Source: Amycolatopsis coloradensis | GTDB lineage: Bacteria > Actinomycetota > Actinomycetes > Mycobacteriales > Pseudonocardiaceae | Length of the DNA: 44,454 nt | Reading direction: 5' to 3' | Assembly: GCF_037997115.1 (NCBI RefSeq) | Contig: NZ_CP150484.1 | Coordinates: 6,395,252-6,439,705 of the forward strand | Shown here: positions 8,068-16,594 of the stretch, piece by piece | How the letters are laid out: every line of letters begins with the position of its first letter | Position numbering within the stretch: the first letter of the stretch is position 1 | The notes under the pieces: model-generated | The model's database searches: none | Told to the model about the DNA's origin: nothing | What the model saw: the letters and a program-made list of their open reading frames with translations, nothing else | Position numbers and translations under genes: made by a program

Positions 8068-9579
8068 GTGGCTCCCGGGTACCGGAAGAGGGTGAGCGAC
8101 CTCGACTACACGATCGTGATTCCGACGACCGGCCGGGAGAATCTCCACACGCTCCTGGCCGGGATCGAAGCCGCCGGGGAACCCCGGCCCGCGCGGATCA
8201 TCGTCGCCGACGACCGGCCCGGCGGCGATGATCTGCGGCTTCCCCCGTCCAGTACGGAAATCGAAGTGGTCCGCTCCGGCGGACGCGGTCCCGCCGCGGC
8301 CCGTAACGCGGGCTGGCGGCGCGCGGAGACCGAGTGGATCGCCTTTCTCGACGACGACGTGGTGATCGGCTCGGACTGGCCGCGGAAACTCGCCGAAGAC
8401 CTCCTCCCCCTCGGGCCGGAGACGGCGGCGTCGCAGGCGCGGCTCGTCGTACCGCTGCCGCCGGACCGTCGTCCGACCGACGACGAACGCGGAACGGCCG
8501 GGCTGGAGACGGCCAGGTGGATCACCGCCGACATGGCCTACCGCCGGTCCGTGCTCGCCGAGGTCGGCGGATTCGACGAACGGTTTCCCCGTGCCTACCG
8601 GGAGGACTCGGATCTGGCCTTGCAGATCGCCAAGGTGAGTCACCTCATCGCACGGGGTGAACGCGTCACCGTCCATCCGCCCAAGCGATCGGGGCCGCTG
8701 GCCAGCCTCCGCGCCCAGCGGGGCAACGCCGACGACGCGCTCATGCGGCACAAGCACGGTGTCCTCTGGCGACAGCAGACCGGAGCCGGACACGGACGGC
8801 TCGAACGGCACGCGCTGGCCACCGTGAGCGCGGCGGGCGCCGTGGCGTTGTTCGCGCTGGGACACCGTAAGGCCGCCACCGCGGCGGCCGGAGTGTGGGC
8901 GGGGCTGACCGCCGAGTTCGCCGCGCGCCGGATCGCACCGGGGCCGCTCACCCCGGGCGAGGTGTCGCGGATGCTCCTGACCAGCGTCCTCATCCCGCCG
9001 GCGGCCTGCTATCACCGGCTGCGCGGGGAGCTGCGGCACCGGCTGGCCCGGCGGCCACAGGCTCTGCTGTTCGACCGGGACGACACCCTCATCGTCGACG
9101 TGCCCTACCTCGACGATCCCGGCGGCGTCCGTCCCGTGCCCGGCGCCAGGGAACTCCTGCACGGCATACGGGCGGCGGGGATCAGGATCGGCGTGGTCAG
9201 CAACCAGTCCGGGGTGGCGAAAGGGCTGATCACCCCGGATCGGCTGGCCGCCGTGAACGCCCGCGTCGAACAGGTCCTCGGCCCGTTCGGCACCTGGCAG
9301 GTCTGCGTGCACGACGACGGCGACGGCTGCGCCTGCCGCAAACCCGCGCCGGGCCTGGTTCGCCAGGCCGCGGAGGCGCTCGGCGTGGACGTCCGCCGCT
9401 GTGTGGTCATCGGCGACACCGGTGCCGACGTGGACGCCGCCCTCGCGGCCGGAGCCCGCGGGATCCTCATCCCGACCGCGCGGACCCTGCCGGAGGAGAT
9501 CGCCCGCGCCCGTCGCCGGGCGACCGTCGCGCGGGACCTCGCCGAAGCCGTGCATCTGGCCGTCGCGGGTACTCGATGA
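8068..9579 (+). CDS. Fusion: family-2 glycosyltransferase + GmhB-like HAD phosphatase
   Basis: A 503-residue two-enzyme fusion. Residues about 12-245 are a GT-A family-2 glycosyltransferase (VIPTTGRENL, then FLDDDV at 93-98 as the metal/NDP-sugar site, and EDSDL near 180). Residues 250-290 are hydrophobic. Residues about 328-495 are a HAD-IIIA phosphatase with FDRDDT (335-340), SNQSG, CRKP and GDTGADV. Its zinc knuckle Cys413, His415, Cys421, Cys423 is the one seen in D-glycero-D-manno-heptose 1,7-bisphosphate phosphatase (GmhB). The start at 8068 (GTG) has GGAG ten bases upstream; GTG at 8092 is an alternative. The stop overlaps the GT9 gene start (ATGA). Confidence 0.88.
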   Translation: MAPGYRKRVSDLDYTIVIPTTGRENLHTLLAGIEAAGEPRPARIIVADDRPGGDDLRLPPSSTEIEVVRSGGRGPAAARNAGWRRAETEWIAFLDDDVVIGSDWPRKLAEDLLPLGPETAASQARLVVPLPPDRRPTDDERGTAGLETARWITADMAYRRSVLAEVGGFDERFPRAYREDSDLALQIAKVSHLIARGERVTVHPPKRSGPLASLRAQRGNADDALMRHKHGVLWRQQTGAGHGRLERHALATVSAAGAVALFALGHRKAATAAAGVWAGLTAEFAARRIAPGPLTPGEVSRMLLTSVLIPPAACYHRLRGELRHRLARRPQALLFDRDDTLIVDVPYLDDPGGVRPVPGARELLHGIRAAGIRIGVVSNQSGVAKGLITPDRLAAVNARVEQVLGPFGTWQVCVHDDGDGCACRKPAPGLVRQAAEALGVDVRRCVVIGDTGADVDAALAAGARGILIPTARTLPEEIARARRRATVARDLAEAVHLAVAGTR

Positions 9580-10601
9580 ACGTCCTGGTCGCGAGGATGG
9601 ACAACCTCGGCGACGTCCTGCTGGCCGGTCCCTGCGTCCGCGCGGTCGCGGCCGGGGCGGAACGGGTGGTCCTGCTGACCGGGCCCCGGGGCCGTGCCGC
9701 GGGCGAACTACTGCCCGGAGTGGACGAGGTCATCAGCTGGTGCGCCCCGTGGATCGACCCCGAGCCTCCGCCCGTCACCCAAGAGGACACCGACGCGCTC
9801 GTCCGGCGCTTGCGCGGGTTCTCCTTCGACGCGGCCTTGATCTTGACGTCGTTCCACCAGTCCCCGCTCCCGCTGGCGCTACTGCTGAGGATGGCGGGCG
9901 TGCCGTGGATCGGCGCGGTCTGCGAGGACTACCCCGGATCGCTGCTGGATCTGCGGCATCGCGTTGCCGGTGATCCGCCGGAGCCGGTCCGGATGCTCTC
10001 CCTGGCCGAGGAAGCGGGATTCTCGTTGCCACCCGGCGACGACGGCGGTCTCGCGATCCGTGAACCGCTGCCACCCGTGGACGGGCTAGTCGGCGATGAG
10101 GGCTACGTGGTCTTCCATCCGGCCGCGTCGGTCCCGGCCAGGCAGCCGTCCGCCGAACGGTCGGCCGCGATCGTGCGGGCACTGTCGGACGCCGGGTACC
10201 ACGTGGTCGTGACCGGGTCCCCGTCGGAAAGCACGCTGACCAAGGAAGTGGCCGGAGACGCGCTCGATCTGGGCGGCCGCACGGGACTGTCCGAACTGGC
10301 GGCCGTGCTCGCCGGGGCGGACGTCGTGGTGGCGCCGAACACCGGCCCCGCCCATCTCGCTGCCGCCGTCGGGACGCCGGTCGTCTCGCTGTTCTCGCCG
10401 GTCGTGCCGGCGTCGCGCTGGGCGCCGTACGGAGTGCCGTCCGAAGTGCTCGGCGACCAGCACGCGGCGTGCAGGGACAGCCGGGCCCGGGTCTGCCCCG
10501 TGCCCGGCCACCCGTGCCTGGACCGCCTCGCGCCCGAAGCCGTCGTCGACGCCGTGGCGCGCCTCAGCCGGGTGTCGTCTCGCCACCCAGCGCGGCGATG
10601 A
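9576..10601 (+). CDS. GT9 heptosyltransferase-like glycosyltransferase
   Basis: A 341-residue GT-B glycosyltransferase of family 9, whose characterised members transfer heptose from ADP-heptose. The N-terminus MNVLVARMDNLGDVLLAGP is the family signature. The second half has FHPAAS near residue 187 and the donor-site APNTGPAHLAAAVGTPVVSLF near 250. It is translationally coupled to the GT2-GmhB fusion, so the two probably build the same glycan; the heptose link is inference. Its last 38 bases overlap the 3' end of the convergent SDR gene, which may limit expression of one or the other. Confidence 0.87.
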   Translation: MNVLVARMDNLGDVLLAGPCVRAVAAGAERVVLLTGPRGRAAGELLPGVDEVISWCAPWIDPEPPPVTQEDTDALVRRLRGFSFDAALILTSFHQSPLPLALLLRMAGVPWIGAVCEDYPGSLLDLRHRVAGDPPEPVRMLSLAEEAGFSLPPGDDGGLAIREPLPPVDGLVGDEGYVVFHPAASVPARQPSAERSAAIVRALSDAGYHVVVTGSPSESTLTKEVAGDALDLGGRTGLSELAAVLAGADVVVAPNTGPAHLAAAVGTPVVSLFSPVVPASRWAPYGVPSEVLGDQHAACRDSRARVCPVPGHPCLDRLAPEAVVDAVARLSRVSSRHPARR

Positions 10602-11418
10602 CCTCGCCGCTGTAGTACGACGAAAGCCGGTTGGACGCCAGGAAGACGTACGACGGCGCGAGGTCGTCGGGATGCGCCGCCCGCTCGAACGGGACCTGGA
10701 GGCCGAACTTCTCCACCTTCTCGGGCGGGAAGGTCGACGGGATCAGCGGTGTCCACACCGGACCGGGCGCGACACAGTTGATCCGAACGCCGCGATCGGC
10801 CAGTGCCTGCGCCATCGCGTACGTCCAGGCGTGCACGGCACCCTTGGTCGCGGAGTAGTCGATGAGCGATTTGTTGCCCCGCAAGCCGTTCACCGAGCCG
10901 GTGTTGATGATGACCGAGCCCTCACCCAGATGGGGCAACGCGGCGTTGGTCACCCGGAAGAAGCTGTGGATGTTCACGTCGAAGGTATGCGTCCACTGCT
11001 CGTCGGTGAGCTCCTCCGGAGAGTCGACCGGCCACTGCGTGGCGACGTTGTTGACCAGGATGTCCAGGCCGCCGAGCTCCTTCACGGTCCGGTCCACGAT
11101 CTCGCGGCACTGCGCCGCCTCGGCGAGATCACCCGGCAGGAGGAGACACTCGCGCCCTTCAGCGCGTACGCGTTCCTCGGTGTACTTCGCGTCTTCGTGC
11201 TCGTTGAGGTAGGCGATCGCCACGTCGGCGCCCTCCTTCGCGAAGGCGATGGCGACCGCGCGGCCGATCCCGGAGTCACCGCCCGTGATCAACGCGCGCT
11301 TGCCTGCCAGCAGCTCGCGCCCCTCGTAGTCCTCCATGGAATCACGAGGCCGCGGGTCCATTTTCGACGTCACGCCCGGTGGTTCCTGCTGCTGCGGCGG
11401 CCGTAACCTGTCTGCCAT
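10564..11418 (-). CDS. SDR-family oxidoreductase (glucose/ribitol dehydrogenase type)
   Basis: A 284-residue classical short-chain dehydrogenase of the group with a proline-rich N-terminal tail (LRPPQQQEPPG). Features are the NAD(P) motif TGGDSGIGRA near residue 46, NNVA, the catalytic Ser in NTGSVNG, and YSATKGA supplying Tyr and Lys. These proteins are often stress-induced in spore-formers and actinomycetes and oxidise polyols or sugars, but the substrate is unknown. The ATG at 11418 has a strong GGGAGGGAA ribosome-binding site. The gene is convergent with the GT9 gene and overlaps it. Confidence 0.88.
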   Translation of the reverse strand: MADRLRPPQQQEPPGVTSKMDPRPRDSMEDYEGRELLAGKRALITGGDSGIGRAVAIAFAKEGADVAIAYLNEHEDAKYTEERVRAEGRECLLLPGDLAEAAQCREIVDRTVKELGGLDILVNNVATQWPVDSPEELTDEQWTHTFDVNIHSFFRVTNAALPHLGEGSVIINTGSVNGLRGNKSLIDYSATKGAVHAWTYAMAQALADRGVRINCVAPGPVWTPLIPSTFPPEKVEKFGLQVPFERAAHPDDLAPSYVFLASNRLSSYYSGEVIAALGGETTPG

Positions 11419-11506
11419 CGGTTCCCTCCCGTCGGGTGCTTTCGCCGAGGGTTACCCGGATGGCCGCTTTCTCGAACATGCCCGCTCTCGTGCCCGACGG
11501 CGGTGT

Positions 11507-11555
11507 CACGAAAGCCACTTTCGCACCGTTGAAGGTTGCGAAAGTGGCTTCCGCA
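11507..11555. repeat. Two inverted copies of the GCGAAAGTGGCTTTCGC family
   Basis: Bases 11507-11525 (core CACGAAAGCCACTTTCG) and 11537-11554 (GCGAAAGTGGCTTCCGC) are copies in opposite orientation about 12 bp apart. The pair could fold into one hairpin. They sit upstream of the SDR gene, about 90 bp from its start codon. Confidence 0.75.
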
Positions 11556-11591
11556 TCACCCGCCGCCAAGCGCGGTCGAGTGTGCTTGCAG

Positions 11592-11745
11592 GGACGACAT
11601 TCGTGATGGGACGGACGACACGCGTGATTGGATGGACGACACGCGTGTCCAGGCGGACGACTCGCTGCGGACCACGGCCGCGCGTCGTGTCGTCCCTCCA
11701 GTCACGCGTGTCGTCCCTCTGATCACGCGTGTCGTCCATCCAGTC
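11592..11745. repeat. 21-bp-period repeat element with central inversion
   Basis: The heptamer GGACGAC occurs at 11592, 11613, 11634 and 11655 (exact 21-bp steps). Its complement GTCGTCC then occurs at 11689, 11710 and 11731 (again 21-bp steps). The complete units contain the palindromic core ACACGCGTGT. The inner units start 34 bp apart. The same plan, with the same 34-bp centre, occurs at 37050-37132. A 21-bp period is two helical turns, so all cores face the same side of the DNA. Confidence 0.85.
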
Positions 11746-11828
11746 ACGCGAACCGGCCGTTCGGGGCCTTCACGGACTCGGTAATCGCCATGTTCGCCCC
11801 ATGTGCATCAGTAGTAACAACGGCCGCG

Positions 11829-11852
11829 CGTGAAGGGGCCCTTCCCTCGGCT
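11829..11852. repeat. Partial copy of the GTGAAGG/CCTTCAC hairpin family
   Basis: GCGTGAAGGGGCCCTTCCC followed by TCGGCTCAC resembles the left arm of the hairpin at 22434-22484. It forms only a short GAAGGGGCCCTTC palindrome here. It lies just beyond the large hairpin at 11862-11920 on the side away from the oxygenase gene. Confidence 0.6.
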
Positions 11853-11861
11853 CACCTTCCC

Positions 11862-11920
11862 TAGTACATGAAGGCCTCCTTCCTTGCGCCTGGCGCAGTG
11901 AAGGAGGCCTTCATGTACTA
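11862..11920 (-). terminator. Large perfect hairpin downstream of the cluster's last gene
   Basis: A 20-bp left arm at 11862-11881 is perfectly complementary to 11901-11920, with an inner TGCGCC/GGCGCA stem. The arms contain the GAAGGCCTCCTT family core. The element lies 80 bp downstream of the 2OG oxygenase stop (12002) and is the likely transcription end of the minus-strand cluster. There is no T-tract, as is usual for high-GC actinomycete hairpins. The remaining intergenic bases to 12001 show nothing further. Confidence 0.75.
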
Positions 11921-12001
11921 GGCCGGGCAAAGACTGGTCCAGAGCCGGTCGGGTCTTGCGAGGCAGGTGCGATGGGCACTCGGCCACGCGGTCCGGAACC
12001 C

Positions 12002-13015
12002 TCAGTGCACCCGCCGGTCCTCCGCCGTCCCCCGGTACCGAATCGTCCACAGGCTCCGGCGGATGTACGTCCGCTGCAACCACCGGTCCCGCCCGTTGTG
12101 CCGCGCGAAGAACTGCGACCGCGCGTGCAGGCCCTTCCGGTTGTTGATCAGCAGCGCGGTCCCCGGCTCCAGCTTGACCTGGTGCGCGACCTCACGGCAG
12201 ACCCGCTGCAACTCCTCCAGCGCCTGCTCCGCCTCGACGGTCTCCCCCACCACGCCGTTGGCCGAGATCGCCACTTCCGGGGATTCCGCCGGCCCGGAGA
12301 TGACCGCCACGAGGTCGGAGAGCACGTCGGCCCCCTTGGCCACGTCACGCACGTAGCTGCCGGGCGCGTTGAGCCGGAAGAGCGGGCGGCGCAGGACGTC
12401 GAGCACCTCCGGGGCCAGGGCGGCCGAGATGTCCCTGCCGTCGGCGTAGTAGGTGACGGCTTCCTTGTTCCCGTCCTGGCGGACGCAGTTCAGCACCAGG
12501 AAGTCCGGATTGGACACGTCGTAGCGGCCGACCTCGTCGTGCACGATGTCGTTGTGGAAGTTCAGGAACACGTGCGAGCTCTGGTTGGTCTGGCTCCGCG
12601 CCCCCGCCGACACCGGGACGACGTCGTGCACAAGCCGCCCGCTCTTCTCGGTGGTGAACCCGACCGGCTCGCCGAGTAGCTGGCTCAGTCCCAAAAGGAC
12701 GGTCTCGGCGACGAACGTCTTCTTGTCCTTGCTGGGTTCCCCGTCGATCGGCGTCTCGGGGAGCTCCGGGTCCACCGGCAGGTTGCGCACGAGCGCGACG
12801 CCGGGGGTGTCGACGTGCCTGCCGAAGTCCAGGATCGTCTGCAACTGGTCGATCGGCAGCTTCGCGAACGCGACCCGGAGCATCGCCAGCGAGCGGTCGA
12901 TGTCGTCGACGGGGTTCGGGAAGGACCGCAGGTCGCTCCCGATGGTGTCCCGGACCTCGTCGGTGAGCGCGACCTCGGCGAAGGTGCTGACTAGGGTTTC
13001 CTGCTTGCTGGTCAT
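12002..13015 (-). CDS. Clavaminate-synthase-like Fe(II)/2-oxoglutarate oxygenase
   Basis: A 337-residue non-heme iron oxygenase of the clavaminate synthase / AsnO / VioC group, which hydroxylates side chains of free or bound amino acids (Arg, Asn, Lys relatives). The facial triad is His154 and Asp156 in LNFHNDIVHD, with the distal His297 in INNRKGLHARS. The 2OG-binding Arg is in DRWLQRTYIRR, a strong family mark. There is no signal peptide. It follows the antiporter by 6 bp and ends the minus-strand operon. I infer a tailoring hydroxylase whose product could be the acceptor for the carbamoyltransferase at 17.9-19.4 kb. Confidence 0.85.
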   Translation of the reverse strand: MTSKQETLVSTFAEVALTDEVRDTIGSDLRSFPNPVDDIDRSLAMLRVAFAKLPIDQLQTILDFGRHVDTPGVALVRNLPVDPELPETPIDGEPSKDKKTFVAETVLLGLSQLLGEPVGFTTEKSGRLVHDVVPVSAGARSQTNQSSHVFLNFHNDIVHDEVGRYDVSNPDFLVLNCVRQDGNKEAVTYYADGRDISAALAPEVLDVLRRPLFRLNAPGSYVRDVAKGADVLSDLVAVISGPAESPEVAISANGVVGETVEAEQALEELQRVCREVAHQVKLEPGTALLINNRKGLHARSQFFARHNGRDRWLQRTYIRRSLWTIRYRGTAEDRRVH

Positions 13016-13021
13016 GGTGTC

Positions 13022-14443
13022 CTATCTTTTTTCCGCCGCCGCTGGACCGGCGGTCTTGTCCGAGTCCTTTCCGGACTTCTTCCCGAACTTGGCGATGAAG
13101 GTGAGCGCGGGGGCGGTCGCGATCGTCGACACGAGCGTCATGATCACGAGCATCGCGAACACCGCCGGGCTGATCACCTTCAACTGGAGGCCGACGTTGA
13201 GCACCACCAGTTCCGTCAGTCCCCGGCAGTTCATGAGCGCCCCGAGTGACAGCGATTCGCGCCAGCCGACGCCGGTCAGCCGAGCCGCCGTGGTGCTGCC
13301 CGCCCATTTCCCGAACACCGCCACCGCCGTGATCACCACGGTCCACAGCCACAGCGATCCGGAGCCGAGCAGGCTGAACTCGGTGTGCAGCCCGGTGTAG
13401 GCGAAGAACAGCGGCAGCAGCAACGTCAGAGTCACGCTGCCGAGCTTCCCGGCCGCGCGGGTGACGACCGGATCGTTCCTCGGCGCGATCACCCCGAAGA
13501 GGAAGGCGCCGAAGATCGCGTGGATGCCGATCTCGTTGGTGGCCAGCGCCGAGAGCATGATCCCGCCGAGCAGGATGGCCAGCACCGCGGACTCCGGCAC
13601 ACGGGCGAGCGCCTTCGCCAGCAGCGGCCGGACGACGGAGAGCATGACCACGACGAACACCAGGGTCAGCCCGACGGTCAGGAAGACCTCGGACGGAGTT
13701 CCGCCCTGGCTGACGGCCACCACGACGGCCAGCAGGCACCACGCGGCGACGTCGTCGACGGCGGCGCAGGTGAGCGCCAGCGCCCCCAGCGGCGTCTTGG
13801 ACAGGCCACGATCGGTCAGGATCCGCGCCAGTACCGGGAACGCGGTCACGCTCATGGAGACCGCGATGAACAGCCCGAAAGCGAGGAAGCCGACGTCACC
13901 GCCGAAGGTCGGGTACATGCCGAGCGCGAGCACGATGCCGCAGACCATCGGCAGCGCGATGCTGACCTGGCTGACCGTCACCGCGGTGAACCCGCGTGCG
14001 CGCACCGCGGCGAGATCGATCTCCGAACCGACCAGGTACATGAAGAAGATCAGGCCCAGCTGCGAAAGGATGTTGATCGCCGAGACCACCCCGCCGGGGA
14101 ACAGCCAGCCGAACGCGCCGGGCCAGACGAGCCCGAACAGCGACGGTCCCAGCAGGATGCCGGCGACGATCTCACCGATCACCGCGGGCTGGCCGAGCCG
14201 CCGGGCCAGGACACCCGCCAGGTAGCAGGCGCCCAGAATCACCGGCAGCGCGACCAGCAGGCGGGCGTAGGTGTCGGGCCCGCCGCCCGCGGCTTTGGCG
14301 CCCGTGCTCGCGACGGGCGCGTAGGCCGACCCCAGGCCGAGCACCACGACGACGACCACCGCCGGAACCGCGATCAACGCCGTCCCGACGACGATCCGGC
14401 GCAGCGTGGTGCGCCCGCCCCGGTCCCGCACAGCCGAATCCAT
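13022..14443 (-). CDS. CPA2-family cation/proton antiporter
   Basis: A 473-residue membrane protein with about 12-13 hydrophobic segments, matching Na+(K+)/H+ antiporters of the KefB/NapA group. Recognisable are GEIVAGILLGPSLFG (near residue 95), the conserved acid region TCAAVDDVAAWCLL, and the C-terminal LMNCRGLTELVVLNVG. There is no TrkA-N nucleotide-binding domain; it ends in a charged tail. The ATG at 14443 has GGGAGAA eight bases upstream. Relatives occur in natural-product clusters, where export or ion homeostasis is proposed. Here it lies between the DDAH-like and oxygenase genes with gaps of 10 and 6 bp. Confidence 0.87.
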   Translation of the reverse strand: MDSAVRDRGGRTTLRRIVVGTALIAVPAVVVVVVLGLGSAYAPVASTGAKAAGGGPDTYARLLVALPVILGACYLAGVLARRLGQPAVIGEIVAGILLGPSLFGLVWPGAFGWLFPGGVVSAINILSQLGLIFFMYLVGSEIDLAAVRARGFTAVTVSQVSIALPMVCGIVLALGMYPTFGGDVGFLAFGLFIAVSMSVTAFPVLARILTDRGLSKTPLGALALTCAAVDDVAAWCLLAVVVAVSQGGTPSEVFLTVGLTLVFVVVMLSVVRPLLAKALARVPESAVLAILLGGIMLSALATNEIGIHAIFGAFLFGVIAPRNDPVVTRAAGKLGSVTLTLLLPLFFAYTGLHTEFSLLGSGSLWLWTVVITAVAVFGKWAGSTTAARLTGVGWRESLSLGALMNCRGLTELVVLNVGLQLKVISPAVFAMLVIMTLVSTIATAPALTFIAKFGKKSGKDSDKTAGPAAAEKR

Positions 14444-14453
14444 CGAGTTCTCC

Positions 14454-15266
14454 CTAACCGGCACGCAGTTCCAGCGTGCAGCACTTGACGCTGCCGCCCG
14501 CCTTGAGCAACTCGGACAGGTCGGCACCGATCGGTTCGAAGCCGTGCTCCCGCAGTTGCGCGGTCAGCTCGGTGGCCGCCTGCGGGAGCACGACGTGCTT
14601 GCCGTCGGAGACGGCGTTGAGGCCGAACACGGCGGCGTCGCTCTCGGAAGCCGAGATCGCGTCGGGGTACAGCTCCTTCAGCAACAGACGGCTTTCCTCG
14701 GAGAACGCGCCCGGGTAGTACATGACCGTGTCGTCGTCGAGGACGGCGAGCGCCGTGTCGAGGTGGTAGTACCGCGGGTCGATCAGCGTCAGCCGGGTCA
14801 CCGGGCGGCCGAAGAACTCGCGCGATTCGTTGTGCGCCTCCGGGTTCGTACGGAACCCGGTCCCGGCGAGGATCGTGTTCCCGGCGACGAGGTAGTCGCC
14901 CTCCCCCTCGTTGACCCACTGCGCCTGCCGCACGTAGCGGTATCCGTTGTCCCGGAACCATTTCAGGTACGCGGCGGACTCGCCGGCGCGTTGCACGTGG
15001 TGGAAGCGCGCGACGAGCACCTGTCCGTCGACCACGGTGGCGCCGTTGGCCGCGAACACCATGTCGGGCAGACCGGGCAGCGGTTCGAGCAGCTCGACAC
15101 GATGCCCGAGATCGACGTACAGGTCGCGCAGCCATTCCCACTGCGCGATGGCCAGCTCGGTGTCCGTCGGTTTCTTCGGGTCCATCCAGGGATTGATCGA
15201 GTACTCGACGTCGAAGTACGTCGGCCTGACCATCAGGTAGTGCCGTTGGGTGGCAGTCCGTGACAC
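14454..15266 (-). CDS. DDAH / arginine-deiminase-superfamily hydrolase
   Basis: A 270-residue guanidino-group-modifying enzyme. Family residues are visible: Asp68 in LPDMVF, Glu120-Asp124 in NEGEGDYL, His168 in YYHLDTALAVL and the C-terminal nucleophile in GGSVKCCT (Cys262/263). The best-known activity is hydrolysis of N-omega-methylated arginine to citrulline, but relatives act on arginine, agmatine or transfer amidino groups. GTG at 15266 has GGAGGAAG just upstream. Being in an amino-acid-based cluster next to an Arg-type hydroxylase, it may trim or supply an arginine-derived unit, or detoxify a product; both are inference. Confidence 0.82.
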   Translation of the reverse strand: MSRTATQRHYLMVRPTYFDVEYSINPWMDPKKPTDTELAIAQWEWLRDLYVDLGHRVELLEPLPGLPDMVFAANGATVVDGQVLVARFHHVQRAGESAAYLKWFRDNGYRYVRQAQWVNEGEGDYLVAGNTILAGTGFRTNPEAHNESREFFGRPVTRLTLIDPRYYHLDTALAVLDDDTVMYYPGAFSEESRLLLKELYPDAISASESDAAVFGLNAVSDGKHVVLPQAATELTAQLREHGFEPIGADLSELLKAGGSVKCCTLELRAG

Positions 15267-15340
15267 GCTTCCTCCACGCGGTTTTGGGCGTCTTTCGCCA
15301 CCGGACCCTGGGTAAGTGCCCGGTTTCGTCGTATTCGGTG

Positions 15341-16594
15341 CTATTTCTGGGTTTCGGAGAGTTTGACCTCGATCTTCCCGGCGAGGTCGTTCGCGTTGCG
15401 CATGGCTTCGTCGAAGGACGCGCCCAGCGCGCCGATGCCGCCGAAGATGTTGTTGCCGAGCGGAGGGCGTTTGATCAGGTCACCCGGCTTGGCGAAGATC
15501 TTGAGGTAGTACAAGGAGTCCGATTCGTTCACCGCGGGCGGGACGTCGATCGAGGCGATCACGCCGCCGGGGCAGATCAGGCACATCGCGGCGGTGTGCA
15601 GTCCCGTCGGGCTGAAGTGGTGGACATCCGGCCGCACGCCGCGAGAGACGTCCATGAGCCCCTTGATCGGGTCGTACCCGGCCGAAAGCCGCGCCATATG
15701 GTCGAGTCCCCCGCCACCGGGCCGGACGGCGATCTCCAGCAGGAACGGTTTGCCCTGGTGGAATCGGACCTCGGCGTGCAGCGCGCCGCGGGTGAGCCCC
15801 TGCGCCCGCACTCCGGCGGCCACCACCGCGTGCACTTCGGTCACCTGCTCTGCGGTGAGCGACGTGGGCGCGTGGTGCACGTCGTCGTCGAACGTCTCGC
15901 CCTCCGAAGTTACTCTGTCCACAATGGATCCGAGGTAGACCTCGTCGTCCCATGCCACCGCTTCGATGAGGTGCTCGTGACCGTCCAGAAAGGACTCGAC
16001 GAGCAGGCCGTGCGGGCCGAGGTCCAGCCCTTCGGCCTCCATGTTGTACCAGGACATCCCGTCGATGCCTTCGCGCGCCTGCGCGTAGCGTTCCCGCATC
16101 TTCTCTTCGTCGTCGACGCGGAAGACGAAGTTGCTGGCCGCGCCGAGTGTCGGCTTGAGGATCACCGGATAGCCGAAGTCCTCGGCCGCTTGCAGAGCCG
16201 AATCGAGGTCTTCGACGAACCGGTAGTCCGGATGCGCGGCCCCGCCCTTTTCGTGCGCCTGCCGCATGATCAGCTTGTTCCGGCTGGTCCGCGCCGCGTC
16301 GACGCCGATACCGGGCAGGCCGAGCGCTTCCGCGACCGCGGCGACCAGGACCACGCCGGATTCGGAGAAGGTGAGCACGCCGTCGAACGACTCTTCGGCG
16401 TGCCAGGCCTTGGCGTGCCGGATCAGGTCGTCGATGTGGTTGCTGCCGGCGATCCGGTAGCGCTCGGACGGCCAGAGATCCTCGGTCCCGATCCCGTTGA
16501 GCACGTACAGCACGCCACCGAAATCCTCGATCTGCTGATACCGGGGCAGGTAGTAGTAGGAGTTCTGGCTGGCTTCCAGCGCGAGCAGTTTCAC
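15341..16594 (-). CDS. ATP-grasp carboxylate-amine ligase (1 of 3)
   Basis: A 417-residue ATP-grasp enzyme (MKLLALEAS start). The pre-ATP-grasp Rossmann-like domain covers about 1-115. The ATP-binding lobes include YPVILKPTLGAASNFVF (near 145) and a hinge LLVESFLDG. The Mg-binding segment is near FLLEIAVRPGGGGLDHM, where Glu and Arg replace the commoner ExNxR. A ~100-residue C-terminal domain follows, as in BacD/LysX-style ligases. Such enzymes activate a carboxylate as acyl-phosphate and couple it to an amine. GTG at 16594 overlaps the FAD enzyme stop (GTGA), so they are co-translated and may act consecutively. Confidence 0.86.
   Translation of the reverse strand: MKLLALEASQNSYYYLPRYQQIEDFGGVLYVLNGIGTEDLWPSERYRIAGSNHIDDLIRHAKAWHAEESFDGVLTFSESGVVLVAAVAEALGLPGIGVDAARTSRNKLIMRQAHEKGGAAHPDYRFVEDLDSALQAAEDFGYPVILKPTLGAASNFVFRVDDEEKMRERYAQAREGIDGMSWYNMEAEGLDLGPHGLLVESFLDGHEHLIEAVAWDDEVYLGSIVDRVTSEGETFDDDVHHAPTSLTAEQVTEVHAVVAAGVRAQGLTRGALHAEVRFHQGKPFLLEIAVRPGGGGLDHMARLSAGYDPIKGLMDVSRGVRPDVHHFSPTGLHTAAMCLICPGGVIASIDVPPAVNESDSLYYLKIFAKPGDLIKRPPLGNNIFGGIGALGASFDEAMRNANDLAGKIEVKLSETQK

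Noticed and set aside
5872..9555. Long minus-strand open frame opposite the catalase and glycosyltransferase genes
   Set aside because: It is the complement of strongly recognised plus-strand genes and has no recognisable domain.
11592..11745. CRISPR array
   Set aside because: The period is only 21 bp with no unique spacers, orientation flips in the middle, and there are no cas genes.
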